From: Fomitopsis serialis
Taxonomy: Eukaryota > Basidiomycota > Agaricomycetes > Polyporales > Fomitopsidaceae
Direction of reading: 5' to 3'
Assembly: GCF_022376445.1 (NCBI RefSeq)
Contig: NW_025955018.1
Span: forward strand, 62,001 to 126,000
Length of the DNA: 64,000 nt
Below are positions 10,594-20,938 of the stretch, in pieces. Below the pieces are notes generated by a model. The model was given only the letters and a program-made list of their open reading frames with translations. It did not search any database and was not told the origin of the DNA. Each line of letters begins with the position of its first letter. The stretch's first letter is position 1. The position numbers were made by a program, and so were the translations under genes.

Positions 10594-10605
10594 TTAGGGT
10601 TAGGG
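10594..10605 (+). promoter_or_regulatory. Telomere-like TTAGGG pair upstream of copy B
   Basis: TTAGGGTTAGGG lies 343 bp before the proposed ATG of copy B. The same 12 bp occurs 330 bp before copy D, with a degenerate form at the same distance before copy C. Budding-yeast Tbf1 binds TTAGGG in promoters, and plant telo boxes are the reverse complement. A regulatory role here is inference. Confidence 0.4.
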
Positions 10606-10936
10606 CAACTGACGGCCTGCTGCGTCGCACACTCAGGCTGGCCGCGGCTCAGTGGATTGTCCCACACTCATATCCGGGCGAGTGCGGCGCGGCGACGAAT
10701 TCTTGAAGCATGGCTAGGACTGGCAATATGTGAAATAAAACGTCCCGGTGAGTTGCGGCAGTCACCGTGCGGCTCATCAAACCCTCACACACAGCTCTTC
10801 CCAAGTACTCAATAGCCTCGCTGCATCCTCGAGGCCCCCTTGCTACTTGCGTTCCCACCCCCACCACTCCTCCGCTCACGGCTGCGCCCTCCCTCATAGC
10901 GCATACATCCACGTCGTACGGGGTGCGAGTGCCCAG

Positions 10937-12656
10937 ATGTCCGATCTCCAGCCTACCGTCGGTCGTCTTCTGTCCATGATGATCCCGATTCCCGACTGAT
11001 GCGCCGTTCACCTAGCTTCTTTCCCCTTCCCCCGAGGACGCCTCACACGTACAAGTCGTGCCATCGAGTGCCGGCGACGATCATATTGGTGTCGGTCAGA
11101 GTCTTGCCAATGAACAGAATGACGTAGGACCGAGTGCCGATGGGCAGAGCAATGATGAATCCAGTGCCCATGAATGGGTTATCCACAGATACACCGGAAA
11201 ACGGACCTTCAGACGCTGGCGGGACGCCCGTTTTCAAGGCACCCTGCCGCTGGCCCTCTCCGCTCGCATCCCGCTCGAGGTCTTCGAGTTCGTTGTCAAC
11301 GAGATGAATCCCCCCGCATTGACCGTCGCGGCGCTGGCCTGCACAGCATGGTACCCTCGAGCAATGCACAACCTCTACCACACCATCGTGATTCGCAGCC
11401 GCACAAGCTACAACCTGCTGTTCAAGCAGTGTCACGTATCACCACGCGTCAAGCAGTGGCTCGCGAGCACATGCGAGCTGACGGTAGACGAGCATTGGAT
11501 TCACATTGACGACGAGTACCACTGGGTTGACCTTATGGCCCAGGAAAAGGGTGAGGACGAAGACGGGAGCGTGGAATTCCCACAGCGTAGAAACAAGAGC
11601 AATAGCGACAAATCCTTTTTACCAGCACTACCGTCTGCGCTCGCTGCTCTGATGCCTCGTGTACGCATCCTTGACTTCTCCGGTGCAGGACTTCGTTTCA
11701 TCCGCACGGACTTCTTCCCCGCCCTGTCGAGGTTCGAGTCTGTCAAGTCGTTGACGCTTTCCTTTTGTGACCTGAACAACGTGACCCAGCTGCGGCGGAT
11801 TGTGTCTGCCTTCCCCCAACTTACAGACCTTACGATGATGTATCTTAACTTCGCTCTGCAAGGTGCTGCCAGTCACGCGGGAGCCTCACTACTTCGGTCG
11901 CCGTCTCACACTGGCACGCGTCTTCGATACCTTAACGTCAGCGTGCATGATGAACACATGGCGATGTTCCTTGACTGGATGGCGCACTCAGACCTCTGCA
12001 CCTCACTTGCGGATCTGACACTCGTGTCAAACATCCCCCGGGGCTACATGACAATTACACCCCTTAACCAACTCCTCGAAAAGGCGGGGGCATCGTTGAC
12101 CCGTTTCTACGAGAGGTTCTATAACGGTGAAGCCCATAAATTGTCTTGCGTACAGACTTCACTACTGATGCACATGCACAATGTAGTGTATCACGGAAAC
12201 CTGTTTCAAAACACCGCCTTGCAATCCTTGGACTTCTTGCTGCATGACATCAATCACACGCCCAAATACCGTGACGAGGGGCCTCAGCGCGCGGCGTGGA
12301 CCAAAGCAGCAGACGAGTTACACGCCATATTCTCCACCGTCCGAAGTCGTCAGCTCGAGCACATCACGTTCGACGTTTACGTTAACGTCAACGACAGCAT
12401 TCTCGAGTCTGAGGAGCTAGGCGCTGTCCTCGAGAAGCTCGACCTGCGGGATCTGCACGAGGTCATGAGCCAGCCATACTTCGACACATTGAAGGATGTC
12501 AATGTGGAGATAGAACTGTCAAAACTGTTGTCTCGGCCCAATCAGACCAAGTGGCATGTGGACAGCATCGGTCAGAAGCTCCAGGCCATATTCCATAGCA
12601 TATTACAGCCATGGTCTGCGCGTGGCATGGTCACAGTCACCTGGAGGCGCATCTGA
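10937..12656 (+). CDS. F-box protein copy B
   Basis: Proposed two-exon gene. Exon 1 (10937-10957) encodes MSDLQPT, an intron of 58 bp ends in CACCTAG, and exon 2 (11016-12656) is open to TGA, giving about 553 aa. The F-box lies near residues 80-120 (ARIPLEVFEFVVNEMN, then ALACTAWYPRAMHNLYHT). An acidic linker and Leu-rich repeats follow (VRILDFSGAGLRFI, LTLSFCDLNNVTQLRRIV), ending in LQPWSARGMVTVTWRRI. The exon 2 frame has no ATG before the F-box, and the same exon 1 and phase recur in C, D and F, which is why this start was chosen. The donor (GTCGGT) is weak, so the N-terminus is less certain. Expected role: an SCF substrate adaptor of unknown target. Confidence 0.82.
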
Positions 12657-12666
12657 TATTGTAAAT

Positions 12667-12720
12667 GTGAGTGAGCCCGTTTGCATACACACGTCTGTCT
12701 CACTCTTGTCTCCCATTCAG
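12667..12720 (+). other. Probable 3'-UTR intron of copy B
   Basis: A 54-bp GTGAGTGAG...CCCATTCAG segment begins 10 bp after the stop codon. The matching segment in copy C is 37060-37113. D, E, F and G also have a GTGAGTG donor within a few to about 40 bp after their stops. A splice this close to the stop would not be expected to trigger decay of the transcript. Confidence 0.55.
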
Positions 12721-15193
12721 AAACACCCAGAACGTCTCATGCCAAAGACGCAGCACGTCATCCGAATGGTACAGACGTAGGTGACGGCAACGAGGCCTCG
12801 TCACCTCCGGTACGGAGCACGGGTGTCGGTCGTCTGGCTCTCTTTTATCTATTGACCGACTTAGTGGAAGGACGGGTTTCTTGGCTTTGGTATGGAATTG
12901 ACTCGAATTCAGTACGGTAACTGGTCTGCATTGACTTGCGCGTCCTGCGATGACTGAGACGTGCTGCGCTTGGACGATGACTGAATGTACTACTACATCG
13001 ACGACCTGGGCTCGAGGGTATCTATATGCGACTGTAAAGGACTTCTCAGATCTATCGCTACGATCAGACGAATTGTATCCTGTTTCGGATCGTTATGTCC
13101 ATGTTCAAAACGTCCGCGCAGGTCCCCGACAGTAGAGATGTCGAACTGGTCCAAAAATGTTCCATATTCGTAACAGTACGCGGACGGCCAGAGGGTTCAG
13201 AAGACCTAGCGTGAGCGACGCCTGACGCGTGGCTGAGACCGAGCTACCATGGACGCAGATCGTCGACGCGCTCGTGCTGATAGACATGACGAGGGCCTTG
13301 CTAGGGTCAATACGAGAGGCGCGTTTGTGAGAGCGGCGAGAAGCTTGATTAGCAGCCTGTTGCCGAAGATGATATGGAGCCCAATTCTGTTGCGAGACGA
13401 GGGAGAACTATGAGAACTGGTCCGTCTGAAGAGGACGCTCACAAAGTCACAAACCGCAAGGAGACGTCTCATATGGAAAACCCTACGGAGAAGAAGTGAG
13501 ACAGTCAATATATATGTCGCATGTCACGTCGATCATCTCACCGCTGACGGATCTAGGGGCACCACCGGGCGAACGCGACCCGGACGTCTCGAGAGTCAAC
13601 CAGCTGGGCTCAACAAGCTTGAGCGCGCGTGGATAAGGTCCTGGAAGTCGAGAACGTGACGCCTGTATCGCCTTGACGCACTACAACTTTATGGGCTGCG
13701 AAATACGGGCTCATTTTGGGCGAGCGAGTGTCCCTGCAATATGACGAGATCAAGGACATGCTAGAACGGAGGCTCCTCGATGAAGTTGCATTTGCGAGGA
13801 ATTTCGTACACAAGAATGAAGCGTCGAGAGGAATCGATCCCTGTCGGAAAGGTAACGCGGAGTAGCCACCTCATCCAGTGCACATCAAGTGATGTTGTCA
13901 GTGTTATGACGCGTGAAAGCTCGAGAGCAGTCGTGGGAGGTGTAGACGCACCTGCTGATGTTCATCCGCTGGACCCAGTAGGCATCTCGTACATATACGA
14001 CGCCGTCTGGAACTCACGACGTCGCAGATTGGAGGCCCGTATGGAAAGGGATACAGGTTTGCTGCGTCATTGTCGACCTTGCTCCTGAGAGAATGCGGAC
14101 AGTGGTACACTGTCTTGAGATGCGGTGCATTATGTTCGTGCCGGCAAGACTAGTTTGATGTGGGACTCGGGAGCCTCGGTACTGAAAGATCAGGTCTACG
14201 AAGATCGAGACGGGCATACTAGCATGGGAATCAGTGAGGTGTAAAGCAAACAAGTCGTCCTCACCTGGCAAACAAGAGAAATTCCATAGGAGTACTACGT
14301 GGCTTGTGAGTCGTCGGATTCACTAGTCTTCACCGCCGCGAGTCAACTGGCACGGTAGATGACGAGCCTCCCTGCAAGGGTGGAGGTTGAATAGCAGTAG
14401 GTCGGCCGCAACTGTCATTTCAGTTCCCCGTAACGATGACTGCAATGGAGATCAGTAGGTCGTGCGCATACTGGATCTCATTGCCGTAAGGATGGGTCGG
14501 CCAGCTGCCTCGGCGGTAGTGATATGTATAACCGAGAAGTCGGAAGACGCGACAGACATACTCACCTTGCCTTGGGCGAGACCACGATGTCATTCACGCC
14601 CCAGAAACGTCCACGGAGGTGCAGGCTAGACCATACGCTATGATGTTGGCACACTCGAGTGCGAACAGTCGACAGTTGGAGCGATACCCCCAGTAACGGT
14701 CGCGCACAGTTTACCGACGTCGACACAGGAAGACAAGAGAAGCGTGCTCTGCCATATGTACTTCAGAGCTTATAGTACCATATGAGATGGGGACAGCGCT
14801 CACCGTGCTCAAGCGTCCACTGCGATGCGTTCGGCGACGAACTATGCTCTGAAAAGGGTTCTGATGCACTACTGGACGATGAGCATGTCCACCGAGAAGC
14901 AGAGGTTACTTAACTGACAGACACTCATCCTTCCGCTGTCTTCGTCTCGTTCAAGCTTATACGACGAGCGACTCGTCAATGGTACCGCGTCTTCAAGCTT
15001 CAAGTCTCGTCACGGAACAGACAGAACTGTCGAGTATGTATGCTTCTCCCATGTGATAATTTAGGATGCGCGCAACACAACAGTACGCACTAGAGCAGGA
15101 CTCGAAGAGACCCACTTGGTCGTTTGGCGGAGGGTGCACGGTTGCGGAGGATGCGCGGCCCGACTCGGAGCCGAGTTACGCGGACGTGCATGC
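12721..15193. other. Downstream flank of F-box unit B, left part
   Basis: No gene recognised. The stretch is collinear with 37114-39391 behind copy C: GGCTCTCTTTTATCTATTGA, TTGACTCGAATTCAGTA, TCACCTTGCCTTG and GTTGCGGAGGATGC occur in the same order in both. It ends GCGGACGTGCATGC, where the 14.9-kb element starts. Confidence 0.7.
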
Positions 15194-15214
15194 TGTCGCA
15201 ACTTTCTTTCGGGG
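15194..15214 (+). repeat. Left terminal inverted repeat of the 14.9-kb element
   Basis: TGTCGCAACTTTCTTTCGGGG, matching 20 of 21 bases with the reverse complement of 30044-30064. Confidence 0.8.
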
Positions 15215-15567
15215 ATACCAATCCCCGAGTATTGGAATGCGCATTCCTATTCTGGTAGAATGATAAGATTACATTACATTGCCGAAAAATGGTCTGCGGC
15301 TCTTTGCAATGGCAGCTCGACGATTGGAAGATCGGCGGTGCATTCGGATGCATCTCGGATCCCCAGCGGAGATTGGTATGCGATTGCAGTCACCGTCTAC
15401 GAGATACCAAAGGGAGAACAACGATTCGATAACGATAACAATCGCCGATTGCCATCGCATTGCGCCGGAGGTACTTCAGCGATCGTCCTCGCATCGCCGC
15501 ATCGCCTCTCCCTGCTTTGTCCCTCCGTCCCGTCTCGCCATCTCACCGTCGCCTCGTCTCCTTGAAC
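15215..15567. other. Left subterminal region and transposase promoter
   Basis: Repeats of related motifs occur here: ATTGGAATGCGCATTCC, GATTGGTATGCGATTGC, GATTGCCATCGCATTGCGC. CACTA-type transposases bind such subterminal repeats. The transposase ATG follows at 15568. Confidence 0.55.
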
Positions 15568-18500
15568 ATGTCTGTCCCTCCGGACACACGGAAGATATGT
15601 CCTCTGTGCTCAGGAGGCTATAGTGCTCGAGGCTTCCCAGCGCACTACCGAAAATGCGAGAGGGTGCATGCGAACAAAATCCGCGACGAAGAACTAATGG
15701 AAGATTTGAATAGGGCACATAATCAAGGTGTGTGTAGTACTCTTATCTTGGGATGAAATCTATTGAGAGAAATTGAACATGTAGCCCAACAAATGCAAAT
15801 GAGGAATGTTGAGCAGGCAGTTGCAGAGGCCCGAGGTATATATCAGCCTGATCATTCAGGTAATAGTACATTTATAATCCTTGTATCTGTTCTAGTATGC
15901 TCAACTATAATTTGCATTTTGCTCATCATAGGCATTCCTATGGAGGGCCCTAGCTATGTCCCAGAAGATGGACTAGACCCTCAGCTTGGTGAGTACAAAA
16001 CACTGTGGCAGTCAGTATTTTGACATGGTTGTAACTTACTTTCATGTCAGGACAGTATACAGGGACTGACAATAGGGACATGTTTTTGCAGGAGAATGAA
16101 GCCCCATGTATGGCTTTATAATGTTGTATTGTCAATTGTAACCACTCAGCACACACAATAGGTCCCTATAAAGTGGGTGATATCAAGACTGTGTACCATC
16201 CCAGACTAGGGAAGGAACCCTTGATTCAGTCCTTGCAAGAGTACAATACTGGAGAGACAAACTTGAGGACAGCACCCCTAAGCACAGACAAGCCTTGGAG
16301 GCCATATGTCACCCGTTGTGACTTTGAGTTTTCAGAACTTGCACTTAGTGCATGTCTCAACAAGGAGCACATTGAGGCTTTCATAAAGCTTATCCAGACC
16401 ATTGCCTCTGGTCAAGATAAATTCACAATATCCAGTAACTCAGAGCTTGTTGAGCTTAGAAAATCAGCTTCAGTCCTGTTGACCCCTGTGTGTGATCATA
16501 GTACTTGTATCTGAGACCAATTAGATGACTGACATATGATTCTACAGTTCCAAGAAATGAAAGTCACAGTTGACTACAATGGAGAACCCCATGATTATCC
16601 TATCTGGGGTCGTGATCTTTGGGATTGGGTCATGGATCAACTCAGAGATACCAGGTTGACTCCTCACTGGGTCTGGGACACTGTGAGGCTTTTCAGGTGG
16701 AATGGGGTTGGATGGATGCGCTTTAGACATGAACCATGGACAGCTGATTTGCTTTGGGATGTTCAGGTTTGTAAAAGAAATTCTACAAAGTAGTTCAAAT
16801 TAAGCTGAGACTTTTACACAGACAGAATTGCCAGAAGGTGGAACACCTCTTGGGCTCATTGTCTATGCAGACAAGACAAAGCTTTCCAGTTTTGGATCAG
16901 AGAAGGGATACCCAGTCATTGCACGTTGTGCTCAGCTTCCTGTGGAAATTCGCAATAGTGATGGGATAGGTGGTGGTGCAATTGTTGGATGGCTTCCAGT
17001 GGTAAGTCTCTTAATGCCATGCCATATGGAAACTTTAATTACTGTGTATTTTCAAGGTTGAGGAAGGTGCTGCTGAAGATGGCAAAAGAGACTATGTGGA
17101 CCACAAGAGGATTGTCTGGCATGAGGCTTTCTATAAACTGTGCAAGAAGATGGATCCTCTCTCCAAAACTGGGTTCCAATGTGACCTTCCTAACCTCAAG
17201 AAATTGTTCTTTCCATTTGTTGCAATGTTGGTTGCTGACTATGAAGAACAGTATGTCTTTCAATCTCAATAAAATCATCTAACTGATTCAGTGATAGATG
17301 TGTCATGGCAATGATCCGTGGAGGTCACCATAGTCTCTGCAATTGCCCCAAATGCCTTGCTGAGTCTAAGAATCTCTCCCTACTTGAGATTTGTGCACCA
17401 TTGCGAACTGCAGCTAGAAGTCAGGAAGTTGTGGGGCTAGCTAAGAACAGGAACAAGACAGAGGGAGAGGAGCTACTCAAAAAGTTTGGTCTGAGAGGAT
17501 TAGCAGTGGGTTATTTTGTGCTATTGCCAAAGATCTCAGCTCATGCATTGATAGAATGTTTTCTGGAAGATTGGCTACAGTGATCCTCATAAAGCCCTAT
17601 CTTTTGACAAGCTACATGCATATGCTATTGGCTTATTTGGGGATCATCTCTGGCCAGAGATCATCAAGCTGGTCAAGCTTCTGGGTCGTCTAGCAATGGG
17701 GATGGTAGACAAGCAGTGAGTCTTTATGTTACTTGAATACATATATATATATATATCTCACATTGCTCTGGTAGAGCTGATGAATTCCCTCGGTGGAGAG
17801 GTCTTGCCCATTTCAAGCAAGTTGTTGCAATCAACTTCAATGATGGATCCAAGTTTGAGGATCTGTCCAAGGTATATGAATATTGACTATGTATATGCTG
17901 TGTCTTATCATTGTACTGCAGATCACACCATACATTGTGCACAATGTCATTGCTCAGATCCATGGCAGTGAAGGCTACCTCTTGCTATGCCTGCTCCGCA
18001 AGTACCTGGAGCTAGACATGTACTGTTCATTTGCAGTGCAAACAGATCAGAATATTGCTGCAATAAGGGCTAAGCTGCTTGAATTTTCTCAATCCCTGAA
18101 GGTCAGCACAGTCCAAGTTGCTCATGTTATCTCAGACAATTAATGACACATTCACTATAGGAGTATCAGTCCAAGACTGGCCCAACTGGGAAAAATTGGA
18201 ACTTTCCAAAGGCACACAGTCATCAGCATGTCCCAGAGGATATAGAAGCAAAGGGGGCCACTCGCAATTTCAACACAAAGCCAGATGAAAAGATGCATGG
18301 CTCTGTCAAGAAGACATATCTCCGACGCTCAAACAAGCGGGATGTAGCATCACAGGTGAGAATCTAATATACTACAACAGTTACATGTCTGTGAATATTG
18401 AGGACCAATTCTTGTTGCAGATCCTGACAGCAGACCATGATACAGCTGTCGCACGCATAATCCGTGCCAATATTGAAGATTATGATGAGCTCAACAACCT

Positions 18501-19264
18501 TGATGGCTCAGAGGAAGATGCAGATGAAGATGACATAGATCAAGATTCTGGACCCACACCACCTCAGGTCCAGAAATCCAAAGCAAAGTCAAACCTTGCT
18601 TTTGGTGATAATCTCATATTGGGAGCACCTCAGAAGCCTACCACCATTGCAGATTTCACAGCATCCAATGAGATTTACAAGGATTTGCTTGCTGACCTTG
18701 CTGCTCTACTCAAGTATATGGATTACAAGACTCCTGAGGGTAATGACATTCAAGTCACTCCTCAGGATGAGGTTTGTACTCCAGCATAAGTTATCATAGG
18801 TCATTGTGCTCATTAGCATATTTCAGGTTATTGAATATCGATTCCTCAAAGTGCACTATCAATCCCTCGAAACATGGAAACAGAGCACTGATTACTTGCG
18901 GTGCAATCCAAATTTCTATGGACAAGAGCGCCGTGATCATGTCCTCATGGATGTCGAAGACGGAGAGCTTTTTGGACGTCTTCTCTTCGCATTCACATTC
19001 TCTGTGAATGGGACAAGGCACCCTTTTGTCATCCTCAAACCACTAGATGGAGAGATTACAGTAAATGACCGGGACAAGGACCTTGGGTTCTATCGGCTCC
19101 GCTCAGGAGAGCACGATGCAGAGTTATTTCCCGCTGAACATCTTGTACGAGGTGCATTGATTACATCGGACCCCGGGAATCACCAGGAATTCTTTGTCGT
19201 AGATCACGACCCCGATATGTTTTGTCGTCTCAATGCTCTGCGTAGTTCGCGTTTCGGGGTGTAG
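15568..19264 (+). CDS. Plavaka-type transposase, 14 exons, intact
   Basis: Deduced exons: 15568-15727, 15770-15859, 15932-15988, 16162-16487, 16548-16766, 16822-17001, 17057-17250, 17298-17505, 17555-17715, 17775-17871, 17922-18101, 18161-18355, 18421-18771, 18827-19264. All phases join, with GT-AG ends, to give 951 aa and no lesion. The N-terminus has a C2HC-like zinc finger (CPLCSGGYSARGFPAHYRKC). Plavaka-family landmarks follow: IWGRDLWDWV, YADKTKLSSFGSEKGYPV (the DKT region), VGWLPV, VADYEEQ, CVMAMIRGGHH with CNCPKC, FPRWRGLAHFKQV, YLELDMYCSFAVQTD and NWNFPKAHSHQH. Introns are AT-rich and short. It should cut and move the surrounding element. The family name rests on my recall of related agaricomycete proteins; KDZ relatives are the main alternative. 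Confidence 0.88.
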
Positions 19265-20022
19265 TACTTAGATCTGTGGGAGACTCAATCATTATCAATG
19301 TGCCTTGAGATTGTGATACTATTGCACTGACTCGTATGACTCGGAGCTCGTAGAATACAATCACTTGTGCATATGATCTTTGAGTCGATCTACGTGCGCG
19401 CATTCCCTCGCGGAACATCTGAATGCACGCCGGGTTGGTGGAATCGCAGGGCGACGAACCGAGGTGCGACGTACCCTGTCTCAGTCCCCTCAGACCAATC
19501 ATCGAAAATGTCAGATTTGGGCTGCGCCGTTACCAGACGTGGTAGATCGTATGGGTAAGTCGAGTGGCTTGCACGGGATCGAATGGAGAGGCGGTTACCA
19601 ACCGATACGCCCGTATCACCAGCGGGAGACATACCAGATCTCTGGTGATGTGATGCTCAGCACGCAGCGATTCATCCACGCAGAGGAACCTACCTCCATC
19701 ACGTCACAGCCCAGCAAGTGGGCGGGGTCTTCAAGCGAGACGGGGCATACTTTGTAAGCAGTGTGATAGCCGGCATCCAGCTGTGCCCATGCCAGTGGTA
19801 TACATCGCGGGCGAACGCTAAGCATAGACCGCGGGATGGTGCGCTGCGAACCAACTTGCGGCCCGATTCTGGATCAACTGCCTGGCACCGAACTTGGACT
19901 GGGTCCGGGCAGATGAGGGAGGTCATGTCGACGTGCCGGTCGACTCGCTACTGACGGCGGCGGTGGGTGTGGCTGGGATAGGTCCGAATGAAGCAGACTG
20001 TAAACTGAGTGCCGACTAGATA
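19265..20022. other. No gene seen, start of the internal cargo segment
   Basis: Base composition becomes GC-rich again after the AT-rich transposase gene. Open frames here (for example 19718-19954) do not resemble any protein I know and have no clear splice structure. Confidence 0.4.
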
Positions 20023-20425
20023 TCAATGCAGAGGGGTCGTTTGTCGAGGTAGTGTACCGATCTTGAACTCGAATGCTCGCTCTTTGCCTTCGTCGTGATC
20101 ATCTTCTCCACCTGGCGCATCTCCGAGCCCGCCAATACTGACTCGCTCGACTTGAAGAGGCCCATGCTCGCCGTGACCACTTGTACGGTCGAGCCGGCTG
20201 GAAGGTCGGTACGGGTGGGAGCGAGCCGGGACTGTGATCATGATGGGGAGACGGGTGAAACGAAACGGCTTATTATCAGAAAACTACACGTTGTGTAGTA
20301 CTTGTGTACTGACCGTTCTCGTCACCTCTAGGCTTACCCTAGATACGACCTCATCGACGGACTCGGACTCCGGGAAGTGGGAGATCGTGTCGGCAACTCT
20401 GTCCAAGTCTCACAAGCCCCTGCCT
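20023..20425 (-). pseudogene. Possible 3' exons of an unrecognised host gene
   Basis: On the minus strand one block reads LDRVADTISHFPESESVDEV (about 20425-20341) and ends at a GTAAGC donor. A second block (about 20241-20023) reads RVSIGGLGDAPGGEDDHDEG and KERAFEFKIGTLPRQTTPLH followed by a stop. Both look like real acidic fungal coding sequence, not antisense noise, but no start or upstream exons are visible. It would be convergent or overlapping with nothing else, and lies divergent to the FHA relic. The family is not recognised. It may be the tail of a neighbour dragged along with the captured segment. Confidence 0.35.
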
Positions 20426-20938
20426 TCGTCAACAATGACACCGCGTGAGAGTATACATACACACCCCTTTGTCGGTCTCCCAGTTCTCTGCGGACCCAGC
20501 AACTCATGGTCACCGGTCGGACCACGACCAGTTGTGTCGCAGTTCATGTCGTGCGGGAAATCCCGCGATGCACCAGTTGACAGTACCAGCCTGGAGGAAA
20601 TGTAGAGAGAGATGTATAGAGAGAGATGGGGTCGACTAGGTTGCTCGTGAAGGTGGGGATGCAGGTGCGAGACGTCGTTCGCAGGGTTCGACCAAGGCGG
20701 GTCGACCAGCACCGATCGATCATTGGTGAGTGTGATCGGTGGGCTGAGGAGAATGGCGCCCGTCTCCCACTCCCATCCCACTCCCATCCCACTCCCAGTC
20801 TACTCCCGTTAATATCCTCCTTTACGCCCGCTGCTCCCTCTCCGTCTCGTCACCGTGCGTTTTCCTCCAAGTCCTGGCAAGGCCCGTCGATCGTGTCCCG
20901 GATTAAGCCCTCCTACCCGTCTTTGGATCACAGCAATA

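Noticed and set aside
10594..10605. True interstitial telomere array
   Set aside because: Only two repeat units are present at each site, too few for a telomere remnant by itself; kept as a possible regulatory motif.
15194..15214. Canonical CACTA terminus for the Plavaka-like element
   Set aside because: No CACTA or TAGTG was found at either edge; the inverted ends actually present start TGTCGCAAC.
17740..17760. AT dinucleotide run as a regulatory element
   Set aside because: It is a short microsatellite inside an intron of the transposase gene.
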